Made by a program: the position numbers and the translations under genes. Below are positions 10,983 to 23,507 of a stretch of DNA of 64,000 nt, piece by piece. This DNA is from Thelonectria olida (lineage: Eukaryota; Ascomycota; Sordariomycetes; Hypocreales; Nectriaceae). The notes under the pieces were generated by a model, which was not told the origin of the DNA, ran no database searches, and saw only the letters and a list, made by a program, of their open reading frames with translations. Position 1 is the first letter of the stretch. The number at the start of each line of letters is the position of its first letter. Location of the stretch: the NCBI GenBank assembly GCA_020736575.1, contig JAGPYM010000012.1, positions 186,001 to 250,000 on the forward strand, written 5' to 3'.

Positions 10983-10993
10983 ATCGGAGAAAT
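10983..10993 (+). promoter_or_regulatory. Shared element copy 4: ATCGGAGAAAT
   Basis: One mismatch (G to A) to the 11-mer, 32 bp downstream of copy 3 in the same orientation. Confidence 0.4.
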
Positions 10994-11241
10994 GCGAGTG
11001 ATCGGCGAGATTATCCCCGCCAGCTCTCCTCCAAACCAAGGCGAAATATCTCGCGCTTCACATACGGAAACGCAAAGAGGGGTTTCTTTTTGAATAGTCA
11101 GGTATAAAGCATACATGGGGCTGAAAACAGCTGAAGCATCACACTTCTTCGGAAAAGCTGAACCAACCTTTTCACTTCTCATTACCCATTCCCCTACCTG
11201 TTCTGCCCACAAGAAGTCTAGCCAGATCCCTACAGCTTTAG

Positions 11242-12885
<1,644 letters not shown>

Positions 12886-13490
12886 CATGTGAGGGCGTTT
12901 TGCCGAAAAGTCTGAATTGATAGGCTTAGAAACAGTGATATCATGGAGATGTAAATTAGTTCAACTGGGAAGAGGCTAAGACTACCCGTTGTTTAAAGGA
13001 GGCAGCGTAGATATATTCGCACAATTAGACATCTCAATGGAAGCCTTGCACATGCCGAACAAACATTTCCCTCGGGTAGAAGTTGTCTCGCATTTTATAC
13101 CATATCTATCATTTCCATTCGGCTAGGTACCGAGGTTCTTCGGGCTTCGTGACGTCTTCGAAAATACGGGCGAGGTTTCGGGAATAACAAACCAAAGATC
13201 AATTCACCACCTGCCAAATTCTGAACTAGTTAGTTTTGTCCTCTTTTATGACAGCATTCATTTTAGAAATCCGTAGTGAACGTCATAGATAACTACGACA
13301 TTCTGACGATTTCGGTGCAGAAGACAAGACGCACCACAGTTCTATCATCAACATTTGATCAAGCAGGAGACGTCATCTAAATTCGGCCCGCAAGAGCAAT
13401 GGCTATAAGAACCTCTCAAGTTGACCGGAGGAACCTTGATGGTCCTCACTCATCAAGCTATTCATATCTATTTATTTAATTTTTGCCATC
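12886..13490. other. Intergenic spacer
   Basis: 605 bp between the GH1 gene and the alcohol dehydrogenase, containing the 3' and 5' flanks. I see no further gene. A T-rich stretch with short TATTTA words lies just before the dehydrogenase ATG. Confidence 0.5.
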
Positions 13491-14573
13491 ATGGGCTATC
13501 CAGACACATTCGAGGGCTTCTGCGTCGACGGGCCCAAAACCTGGAGCACATTCCACAAAGCCGAGCTCAAGCCCAAGCCCTTTGGAGACCATGACATCGA
13601 TGTCCTCATCGACGCCTGCGGTGTCTGTGGCTCTGATGTCCACACTGTCACCGGCGGTTGGGGTGAATACGAAGGCCCTCTGTGCGTTGGCCACGAGGTT
13701 GTCGGCAAAGCTGTCCGCGTCGGCTCCCACGTCAAGACCATCAAGGAAGGCGATCGTGTCGGCGTCGGCGCCCAGGTAGCCTCGTGCATGGAATGCGACC
13801 TGTGCAAAAACGAAAACGAAAACTATTGTCCCAAGAAGGTCGATACTTACAACTGCCAGTATCCCGACGGGAGCTGGGCGCACGGCGGATTTGCATCGCA
13901 CATACGCGCCCACGATTACTTCACCTTCAAGATCCCTGACGCGCTCAAGACGGAAGAGGTCGCACCACTTCTCTGCGCGGGGCTTACGACGTACTCGCCT
14001 CTTGCGAGGGCCAACATCGGCCCGGGGAAGAAGGTCGCCGTGTGCGGTATCGGTGGTCTCGGACACCTTGGTCTCCAGTGGTCAGCCGCTTTAGGGGCCG
14101 AGACGTACGCTCTTACACATTCGCCTCACAAAGCCGACGATTGCAAGAAGTTGGGCGCCAAGGAGGTGATTGTGACGAATGAGAAGAATTGGCAGGACAA
14201 GTGGGCCTTCACCTTCGACTTCATTTTGAACTGTTCCGACATGACCAACGAGTTCGACTTGCCGTCATATCTGTCGACGCTCAAGGTTGGAGGCGAATTC
14301 CACATGGTCGGTCTCCCAGACAAGCCGCTGCCGTCAATGATGGCTCAGAGTTTCTCGGGCAATGCTCCCAAATTGACGGGAAGTCATATTGGAAACCACC
14401 AAGAGATGGATGCAATGTTGAAGCTGGCAGCCGATAAGGGTATCAAGGCGTGGGTAGAGACACTGGACATCTCGGAGAAGGGGTGCAAGGAAGCCATTGA
14501 ACGACTCAATGAGAACAAGGTTCACTACAGATTTACTCTGACGGGTTTTGACAAGGCATTTAAGAGATCTTAG
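13491..14573 (+). CDS. Zinc-dependent medium-chain alcohol dehydrogenase (cinnamyl-ADH/ADH6 type)
   Basis: Single exon, 360 aa, ATG at 13491 in CCATCATGG. Likely a cytosolic NADP(H)-dependent reductase of aliphatic and aromatic aldehydes, as in yeast Adh6/Adh7. Catalytic zinc ligands are in GVCGSDVH (Cys ~44) and CVGHEVVG (His-Glu ~66-67). The structural zinc is bound by CMECDLCKNENENYC (four Cys). The Rossmann motif is CGIGGLGHLG near residue 186. KKVDTYN and DGSWAHGGFASH are typical of this subfamily. It has normal length and lies downstream of the GH1 gene on the same strand with its own 605-bp spacer. Nothing in the sequence ties it to sugar use, though aldehyde detoxification would suit a plant-litter fungus. 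Confidence 0.92.
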   Translation: MGYPDTFEGFCVDGPKTWSTFHKAELKPKPFGDHDIDVLIDACGVCGSDVHTVTGGWGEYEGPLCVGHEVVGKAVRVGSHVKTIKEGDRVGVGAQVASCMECDLCKNENENYCPKKVDTYNCQYPDGSWAHGGFASHIRAHDYFTFKIPDALKTEEVAPLLCAGLTTYSPLARANIGPGKKVAVCGIGGLGHLGLQWSAALGAETYALTHSPHKADDCKKLGAKEVIVTNEKNWQDKWAFTFDFILNCSDMTNEFDLPSYLSTLKVGGEFHMVGLPDKPLPSMMAQSFSGNAPKLTGSHIGNHQEMDAMLKLAADKGIKAWVETLDISEKGCKEAIERLNENKVHYRFTLTGFDKAFKRS

Positions 14574-14902
14574 TGGATATGGGATAGATTTCATACTTAA
14601 CACGAATAATATTCCATCATACCAGGGAAGAGGCATTAGTGAAATATTCTCAAATTTCACCACCACTTCACGTTCCAACCCCAACATGAACATCCCATTA
14701 TGTCGAAAAGATCAAATTTGTCGGCCAGAACGCCTTGCATGCATTGTGCATATCGTATGGCACGTGAGAGCGCCACGCATTTGCCAAGCCTCGTTGGGAA
14801 TCTGCGGCTGAAGTTGGGCAGCTGGTCTCACCTGAGTTGGCAAACCCCCCAGCAGGCTGCCTCCTCCCAACCTCTTTTCCGTCATTCACGATCACCAAGA
14901 CC
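14574..14902. other. Intergenic spacer
   Basis: 329 bp between the dehydrogenase and the NACHT gene. No gene or repeat seen; probable 5' leader of the NACHT gene at its right end. Confidence 0.5.
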
Positions 14903-17900
14903 ATGGCTGAAACGTTCAGCCTCGTCGCAGGAATATTGCAGGTCGTCGACTTTGGCACAAAATATGTCTCAACAGCTCATAAGCTCTACAAGTCAGGGTC
15001 GGACGGCGTTCAAAGTCTCGCAGACCTCCAAGCCTTCTCCAACAACCTTCAGGCGGTGCTAGACACGCTTCGCAAACACTCGCAGAATGACGGCGGGATC
15101 TCTGAGAGTCCCGATGAAAGAGCCCTGGCCAAGGCATGCGCTGCCACCTTGTCAGAGATGCTGGACACGCTCCGCAGCATTAAAATTCCATCGAAAGGAA
15201 GGAAGCGCGAAGCCGTCGTCGCCGCGACCAAAGTCCTTTGGCGCAAGGACAAAATAGATGCCCTGCAGGACCGGCTCAATCACTACAACCAACAACTGAC
15301 CCTGAATCTGGTGCTCTCACTGAGGTTGGTAGAGAAATCGCAAGACTTGTCATTTGCCGCAAAGTAGATGCTGATGATTACGCAGAATGCATGCCACGAC
15401 CTCGCTGCAGAACCAGCAACAAATTCTTGACCACTTGGCCGCTCGGAACAACGCGACGACATATGGAATCTCGCTTTCAAAACATGGTTTTGGATCTGCC
15501 GTGATTGAACACATCACCAGACCACTGCAAGAATCAAGTCGCGCTGATAGGCGGCTTCACCTTCGTCAAGAACTGATAAACGCCGTATACGACGTGGAGA
15601 GAGATGGCAAGGCTTCGTCGAAGATCTACATGTCTGAGTCTCATCGGGATAGACTCTACGATGTGTACTTAGCCAGTCTCTCCTACCCAGGTATTCAAGA
15701 TCGAGAGTTGCAGATTTCGAAAGCGCATCAAGAAACATTCCGCTGGGTCTTTGATGATGAGAAGAATGATGCCGCAAACTGGTCGAGCATCAAAGATTGG
15801 CTTGCGTCAGATGAGCAGGTGTACTGGATCACAGGCAAAGCTGGGGCTGGGAAATCGACTTTGATGAAGTTTATTACACAACCAGCTGAAACTTCCAGAG
15901 CGTCCGCAGACGACGAAGCCCATGATGAAGAAGAGGAGGAAGCTCGTTGTGCAAAGTACCTACGCAACAGAACACAGGAGAAGCCTTTCACTTTGGCTTC
16001 ATTCTACTTTTGGGCTGCGGGTTCCGTTGAGCAGAAATCAACTTTGGGTCTCTTCTTGACCATTCTCGCCCAACTTTTGCGGGCGCATCCCGAGGCCATC
16101 CCCTTTGTCTCGCCCAGTGCATGGGAAGCCTTGTCTCTTTTCAACGAAACTCCCGAGACCTTTTCACTGGAGGAAGGCCAGGCCATGTTCCACCGGGCAG
16201 TAATGCACATCGACTCGTTCACGACACCTGTGTTGTTCATTGATGGGCTTGACGAGTTTGATGGCGACCATGAAGGGTTGATCTCACTTCTTCAAAGCCT
16301 CGTCTCCAAATCTTCTGTCAAGATTTGTGTCTCTAGTCGTCCCTGGGTTGAGTTTGAGAAAGCTTTTGAACACAAGCCAAGTCTGCGACTAGAGGACCTC
16401 ACTTATTCAGACATCAAAAACTACATCGTCAGTAGGTTCTTTGCGGATGTATCATTCCAGAATCTTCAACAAAGAGATACTTCTCTTACTACAGCCCTTA
16501 TCGAGGAAGTCATTGTCAAGGCGTCAGGGGTGTTCTTATGGGTTCAGCTTGTCGTTAGTTCCTTGCTAACAGGAATCCGTTTCGGCGACCGGGTTATCGA
16601 TCTCAAGAGGCGGCTTGACCTTCTGCCACCTGATTTGGAGCAGCTGTACGAAAGGATGCTGGATAGCCTTGATCCTTTCTATCGAAAACATGCTTCGGAG
16701 TACTTCATGATTATGAAGACGAGCCCCGAACCCCCCTTGGCCCTGCTTCTCTCATTCGCGGATGAAGAGGACCCTGTCAAATTTGCCTTGGGAATGGAGA
16801 ATCCGATCATGACAGCTGAGCAAATAGCAAACCGAGTGAACGATATCAGGCTTCGTGTGAACAGCCGATGTAAAGGCCTACTTGAGATGGACAGGATTGC
16901 ACAACGCCTTGATAAGCCAACGCTCGGTACATCCAGGCTCAGGGTTCGCTATCTGCACAAGACGGTCAAAGACTATATTGAACGTGCAGAAACGCAGAAA
17001 AGGCTCGAACGGGTATCTGATGATACTCACCGCAAACTTCTTGCTGCCACTCTCGCTACTTTCAAGTGTATCCCCATCGATGAATCGAATGATCATGATT
17101 CTCGCCCTCCTAACATTTACCTTAGTCCGGATCCTACGCTCAAAGAAGTAACGCGGCTCTTGCTCCCTAACGAAGCTTACTTGGAAATTGCGCTTAATGC
17201 AGTCATCAGCAATCTCATGTATCACGCGGCTAGGGTTCGCCCAGAGTATGCATTAGATGTCATCAATCTACTAGATGGCTTCTTTAAAGCTGTAATGTCG
17301 AGTCATGGCCATCTGCCAGTCCCTAGCAGGACTTACCGGCTGAGACCAATAACGGGATTCGAACGTGAGAGCATGACCCACGAAGACCGGCTGCTCTGTC
17401 ATGCCGCCAATTTTGGCGTCTATGAATACGTCAGCGCCAAAGCGAAGAAAGGCTGTATCATTAAGGGAATTCCACATTCGCAGGCACGCGCAGTCAACAG
17501 AGGGCTTGCACGCCTTGCCCCAAAGTTAGCAAGGTTGTCACCGAGGCTCTCCTTCTCGATTACTTGCGACACGTACCCGTTGCTATTAGCTCCGATCGAA
17601 TTCAGCACGCCCTTCGACTCCTTTACTATAAAAACGGTTGAGACTATTCTTGGCAAAGGAGGCAATCCAAATTACCCGATATATTTTGCGGATGACCCTC
17701 GTTCGGTAAAATTCGCCTCGGTTTGGACGGTCCTCATTGCAGTTATTGTTCTTGCATTTGCTCATCAGTCTCCCACTTCAGGAAACCGGGAGATACTGGG
17801 CAAACTTTCCCAACTCATGATTAGCTCCGGGGCTGTTGTGAGCGAGGCAACAGTTGCAGATGGCATCAGGTGCCTCATCGGGAGAGTTGTGCCGATTAGA

Positions 17901-18047
17901 GTTGGGGTTCCTAATCTCCGGGATGGGTTGGAAAACATCCCGTACAAAGTTGCAGTAAAGAAAGCGATATACTGTGCACTGAAACGGTTGAAACAAGACC
18001 AAGGACATTCGACGCTGGAGATTGAGCTGGAATACATGATAAACTGA
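14903..18047 (+). CDS. NACHT-domain STAND protein
   Basis: Exons 14903-15324 and 15386-18047; 61-nt intron with a weak donor (GTTGGT) and a CTGAT branch-like site; 1027 aa. I chose the ATG at 14903 (MAETFSLVAGILQV), the typical start of the fungal STAND N-terminal helical domain. NACHT: Walker A GKAGAGKST at residues 291-299, Walker B-like LFIDGLDEFDG near 420, and KICVSSRPW (sensor region). The C-terminal half is alpha-helical without clear WD40, ankyrin or TPR repeats; RVRYLHKTVKDYIE is the post-NACHT helix often seen in this subfamily (DUF7791-like). Members are implicated in heterokaryon incompatibility and immunity-like signalling. An acidic insert (DDEAHDEEEEEA) follows the Walker A region. 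Ligand and effector are unknown. Confidence 0.88.
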
Positions 18048-18373
18048 GATTGAGTTGGAATGCCAGCAAGGGGTTTCCTTGAACGCTCCAGTTCTGTCGC
18101 GAAAGAGGCATGAAGGTAGATTATTTTGAGCGAACTAGAAAGATTTGGGAGATCATTCATAAATTGTATAATGATTTGAGTTTGGCAGATGAGTGACGTC
18201 TCCTGCCCTGGACTTATCCCGATGTAAATATCGTGGACGGCGGACAGCCAAACTTATGAGCCTATGATAGACCTAAACGACGGGGATGATGGAATAAAGA
18301 AGGCCATGCAACAGCCAACTAGTACCGAGAGTCTCTTCCACCCATAATGCAAGAATTAAACACAAGGATAGGA
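18048..18373. other. Spacer after the NACHT gene
   Basis: 326 bp with nothing recognisable. It runs into the decayed permease on the right. Confidence 0.45.
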
Positions 18374-19548
18374 TCACTCAATCAAATCCCAAAGCCTTTT
18401 AGACATGTTTCCTCTAACCAGCGGTAGTCTCTCCGCAGCCAGCACCTCATCCATCCCTTGATACATGTCAATATCGTCCAGGCTCCTAACCCATCCATCA
18501 CGCCGATAATGCAAACAATGGCCGAAATAGATCAGCAGAAACCCAGGAATTCCAATATAAGCAAGAAAATGTACCCACCGACCACTGCAATGTGAAAAAG
18601 ACGAGGAATCCGTTAATCAACAATACAAGTGTTGAACCAACAACGCCGAAATACATGTCCCACGGCTGCAAACTGAAGCGATTAAGGGGATTCCAACTTA
18701 TGGAATTCAATAGCTTTACGACATATGTGATAAAATAGCGCCGCAACAGATCCAACTGATGTAGCCTAACGTGTTGATTGTGTTGATCAGCCAGTTGAAG
18801 ACAGTCGGACTGATGCTAGAAAGGCTGAGATAGGCTAATACTCCAAGGCGGCTGTCAGAGCAACGGAGAAGTAGCAGTTGCATTTTTTTGAAGATTGCAG
18901 GGGCGTTTCCAGGTTTTGCTAGAGAGTAAAATTTAGGGACGCAGAGTACAGGGAGGCATTCCCTGCCGTGATTGCCGAGAGGAGAATCATCGCATTGACG
19001 ATGCTGTCAAGAACAGGTATACTAGCGCTCCAGATGGCAATGACAAAGAGCGGGCTGGCTGTTCCAGACTTGGCGAGGGCAGGGTCATCAGCCACGCACA
19101 CGATGCCCATGGCAAGAACACTCGGCATAAAGAGGATGATTAGACGCCAAATGTAGCGTTTAGCTGCTCGGGGGAGGTTGTAACGCGCTGATTGGATCTC
19201 TCCAGCAGTGATGATGAGTTGCTCCAGAGCAAGAAGAAAAGCGAAAGATGCCAACAAAATGGTTGGAGAAGTGCGATGAATCTCCCGATATCTCCATCTT
19301 TAATGTAGGTGTTGGCAGGTCCGGGCTGCTTCCAGTATCGGAAATGGACTGGATCGTGGTTCGGACCTCCTCCAAAGAAGAGAACGACGGAGAGGAAGAT
19401 CAATCCCCAGGATCAAAATAAGCTTCATTCCGGCGCTACAAAATTCACAATCGCCAAAACCAAAGACCGGAACGGGAAAGAAGTTAAGGAAGACAATGAC
19501 AGCATGGTCACCATGCGGTGCCTTACTTTCCCAGCACAACTCTGCTAT
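18374..19548 (-). pseudogene. Decayed yeast-type amino-acid permease (N-terminal third missing)
   Basis: Minus-strand fragments in different frames match consecutive parts of a fungal amino-acid permease. In order: NFFPVPVFG...MKLILILG (~19.46 kb), LSVVLFFGGGPNHDPVHFRYW (~19.38 kb), ITAGEIQSARYNLPRAAKRY (~19.19 kb), VNAMILLSAITAGNASLYSAS (~18.98 kb), FNWLINTINTLGYISW (~18.78 kb), and a C-tail ending KRLWDLIE then TGA at 18374. At least three frame shifts separate them. The first sits at a GGGG run where one G fewer would restore LGLIFLSVV. No GT/AG introns explain the shifts, and the first four or so membrane segments are absent. It is a dead gene. Confidence 0.8.
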
Positions 19549-19600
19549 TTTCTTTTAAAATGGTGAGGTAGTTGAGATCTCAAATAAGGATCTTATGGGC

Positions 19601-20120
19601 AAGGCACAGCCGTATTATGTTATGCCTGGGCTCTCTTTTCTTGCCTATCCAAACAGGGACTCAATGCCATTCCGTGAAGCGTACGGGATCCCGGAGGATC
19701 ATACTGTCACTCGAGGGCCACTCCCATACGAAGGAAATCCTGCCTTAGTCAAGGCTCTCATCGATCTTGGATGGATCAACTGGGAAATCAAGCCTTGGCT
19801 GAAGGGCGGAATGACGTGGGCCCAGATCCAGCAGCAAGCGGCTGGAGCGAGCTCACCGGCGGAGGTAGATCTCATTGCCAAGATCGGCCAACTCTACAGT
19901 TTCTCCTCCCCAGATGAACGCGAAAAATCCTACCCGGTCTTCGGTGGATAAGTCTGTTCTCCAACCAGGCGCCGACTTGGCACGGAAACATGCTGGACAC
20001 CCTGTCAGCTCAACTTGACAAGCTCTGTAGGCGAGCGCGACTTGGTGATTCTGCAGCATAGGTTTGTGGTGGAATGGGAGCATGGTTCCGAGGTAAATAC
20101 CGAACACCCTTTACAAATGC
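19601..20120 (+). pseudogene. Remnant of saccharopine reductase (LYS9-like)
   Basis: Plus-strand fragments match the C-terminal half of fungal saccharopine dehydrogenase (glutamate-forming), the penultimate enzyme of alpha-aminoadipate lysine synthesis. FLAYPNRDSMPFREAYGIPE and LVKALIDLGWI lie in one frame to ~19940. LPGLRWISLFSNQAPTWHGN then continues in another frame, and GERDLVILQHRFVVEWEHGSE in a third. Frame changes and the absent N-terminal half (NADP-binding domain) make it non-functional. It abuts the permease relic head-to-head, suggesting a rearrangement that removed both 5' halves. Confidence 0.75.
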
Positions 20121-20295
20121 CAGGTCTCTTACTAAACATTATCGGCGGTCATCGAATGCTAAAGCTGGAGCCAATTTGTAGCCATTTTGGCATTATCATT
20201 ACATGTATGCTACTATGTACACGGCTATGAATTACTGTGAGAGAGCCGCCATATTTTGAAGATGAAATTATATAGTACCTTGTCCCAACTCTTAA

Positions 20296-22209
20296 CTAGA
20301 TGACAGGAATGTTGCGAACAAGGTAGTCGCGCCACTCAGGAAGCGAGCGCTTGTAAGGAGTATCGGAAGTAAGCTGGAGATCCTCAATGGCACTTCCCCA
20401 CTTGACGAGCTTGTCCTCAGCAAAGGCAGTCTGCATAATGGCCAGGCCAAAAGGCATGCCAGACTCGGCGTGGATGCCGGCGGGGACGGTGATCATGGGG
20501 TAACCGGCTTGGGCGGCGATCTGGGGAGCCTGGGCGACGTCGGGGGGGACGAGGAGACCGTCAAGCTTCTTGCCCTTGTAGGTGAGGGCGTCGTTGATGC
20601 CGTCGCGGCAGCCAGTCACGCAGAACTCAAGAGCCTGCCAGTACGTCTCGTTCTGGATGCCCTTGGTGGCGAGCGAGGCGAGGAAACCATCCTGGCCAGT
20701 GGTGAAAGCAGGGTTGCCCTTGCCATCCTCATAGGGATAACCGCCCTCGCTGCCGTCGTTGTCGTAGTTGAACTGAACAATGTCCTCGAGGGAGCGGATA
20801 TCGGTGTTTGTGAGCTCGGAAAGGTACGTCTTGATGTTGTTGTAGAAGTCGACCTTGACATATGAGTACTCGGACTCGTTGGCGAAGCCACGGGTGCTGC
20901 CGTAATCCCAGTTCCAGCCATCAGGGCTGACGAGGGTCTCGTAGTTGGTGATTTCGGTGCCGTTGATGATGGTAGCACCGGCCGCCTTGATGAGGTCGAG
21001 CAGGCCAAAGAGCTGCTCCAGCTGGTCGTCATCGGCGTAGACCCAGAAGCTGTTCCAGGGGATGCCAAAAGTGGCGCCCTTGAGGGCATCCTTGGTGGTG
21101 AGGAACTGGGCATATCCGTCTTTGGGAGTCTTTCCCTTTTGAGCGAGGGTGTAGTTGTCACGCTTGTCAACGCCGTAGATGGCGTCGAGAACGAGGGTGG
21201 CGTCCTTGACAGTTCGGGCAAAGGCACCGACGGTGTCTTGGTGCTCACATTCGGGGATGACACCGGCGCGAGAGGTCAGGCCGACGGTGGGCTTGATGCC
21301 GACAATGGAGTTGCGCATGGCAGGGTTGATGACTATTTGTATGTGTTAGTTCTCGCATGTTTAACTGTCGATAAGACATGTTTAGGAGATGTGAGGAACT
21401 CACCACTACCGTCCGTCTCAGTGCCGAGGGAGAAAGCAATTGTGTTGGCAGCGACACCAACACCAGAGCCAGAGCTGCTGCCACCAGGGTTGACAGTCAG
21501 GTTGTAAGCGCTGCGAACCTGTCCACCGCGTACAGAGTAACCCTCCGAGTACCAGTTGGTGCGCATGTCAGCCCACTCGCTGAGACCAGCCTTGCCGAAG
21601 AGCACGGCGCCGGCGTCGCGGAGCTTCTTGACAACGTGGGCGTCGCGGGGCACGATGTTGCCGAGGAGGGCCAAGCTGCCGGCCGTGGTCTCCATGTTAT
21701 CCTTGGTGGCGATGTTGTCCTTGACGGTGAATGGGATGCCGTGGAGGGGACCGCGGACCTTGCCATTGCATCGCTCAGCATCTCGCTCAGCAGCGATGGC
21801 GAGGGCGTCGGGGTTGATCTCAAGGAGGGAGCTGTTGTGGTCGGTTAGATAAGAGCTTGCTCAAGTTGGAGCTGTGTATATGAATGAGACTCCCATAGCG
21901 TAAGAGAGTCACGACAGTATATAATTCGGATCAAACTTACTTCAGGTAGTTTTGCGTCTGGAAATTCCGGATCATGTAGCAAGTCACGAGCTGAACCGAA
22001 GTGAGTTGGCCGACGCGCATGGCCTCTTGCATCTCATCAATGGTGGCCTCATGAAGGTCGAAGCCCTGGCAATCGGCCATTGGGAACAATTCATCGGAGC
22101 CGGCATTTTCCTGGAGAGGGAGGAGATTTGTAGGTGTGTACTCGATGTTGAGTTTCTTTGCCAAAGCCTGGCCCAGCAAGAGGGCGGCGACCGAGAGTCG
22201 TGCGTACAT
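20296..22209 (-). CDS. Secreted amidase-signature family hydrolase
   Basis: Exons 22209-21941, 21831-21404, 21332-20296; introns 109 and 71 nt; 577 aa. Start MYARLSVAALLLGQALA is a signal peptide. The catalytic triad of the amidase-signature fold is intact: Lys127 in FTVKDNIAT, cis-Ser208 in NPGGSSSGSG, nucleophile Ser232 in GTETDGS (24 residues apart, as in fatty acid amide hydrolase). NSIVGIKPTVGLTSRAGVIP follows as in the family. Expected reaction: hydrolysis of a C-N amide bond outside the cell or in the secretory path; the substrate is unknown. It may belong to the glutamyl-tRNA-amidotransferase-A-like extracellular amidases common in soil and plant-associated fungi. No missing residue. 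Confidence 0.9.
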
Positions 22210-23507
22210 GGCGAAAGGGGGATGTGCACACACCGAGAGGAAAGGTACTCGGTCCGGAGTAGCTGAGGGCGAGAGGGAACGAGGGAAAGTAAATAAAGAA
22301 AGACCGACGAGGCTGAAAAGCCGTTGGCAAAACAGTTACAAACCGAACGGACGGTTCCCAGGGTCGAGAAAAAGGCGCTCTTCTAGCTTACGCCACCCAA
22401 ACGGGCGGCGGCGGGTTCAAAAGGCATCTCGGGCAAGTCCTCAAGCCATTGACTGATCCTTGACGACAGGGTTTGTCTAGCTCTCGGCGAACGAGCGGAG
22501 GTTTGTGCGGATGCCCGGATAGACGTGCGAGTTAGCTCAGGTACTGCTCACGGTTCACCAGACTTGGACTAAGAAGGACTCCAATTGCTTCCAAAAGGTC
22601 CTATTTTGTACGTACTAAATACCGATGCATTGGAAGAAGAATAAGCTGGGGCAAATGGAGAATAAAACGCGGGCCGCTTGGTGACCATGGTTCTGTTTGC
22701 GAGACGACTGATGATCAAGCTCTGCCATGACCGCGGGATGAGGCCATTTCTTGTAATCTACAGTTACCGGGGGGAAAGGTTAATAATTTGCATGGCATGT
22801 CCGCAATTCTTGAGAGAAGATCCTGGCACATGCAGAAGACCTGCAAGGAACGGTTCATGTCCCCGCACAGCTACATTACAATAACGACGAATAGGCCCCC
22901 GAGTCCTCATGCGGAAACCTTTCTACATGAGTCGCGGCTGTCATTTGCCTTTAGGCCGTCAATGGAACCATCTGTGCTGCGCCCATTGCCACTCGCCTCC
23001 CACGAGATGCTCGCCTCACTCCATCTCCGGGGTACCGTGCGAGGATCCATCAATATCCCACACAGCTTCCCCTCGGCATCTGCGCCCTTCAGGCCCGCAG
23101 GTTGCAATGTCCCCAGACAAGGATCCATCACTCGGGACTCGGCTTCGAGGCGTACGTAGTCCCTTGCCATACCCGCAAGACCTGGGCATTGGACATCGTC
23201 TGCCGACTTCCGACAGGGTTCAAACAGACAACGAACTCGACAGGCGAAGATCCTACGTTTTGCAAAGACGACATCATTCACCGTGAACGCGACCATGTGG
23301 CAGACGCCATCGCGACAAGTTACTCATTGAAGCTACCCATTACTTGCCAGACTTGGCTCTCTATGTAATCGCTCAAAATTCCACAGCCAGGCCACTTCTT
23401 CGGCCAAAGGTCCAGGACAGTTCATGAATCGTACGCATTAATCTGTGAATACCCTCTTTTCCAATTGTCTTTCCTTATTCTTTTCCTTCTCACTGTTCGT
23501 AGCTTTC
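22210..23507. other. Intergenic spacer
   Basis: 1.3 kb between the amidase start and the 3' end of the membrane-protein gene. Open frames on both strands are short, overlap each other, and carry no recognisable motif. I see no gene. Confidence 0.5.

Noticed and set aside
20470..21263. Open frames on both strands inside the amidase region
   Set aside because: Low-complexity shadows of the amidase-signature gene, which keeps its Lys-Ser-Ser triad.
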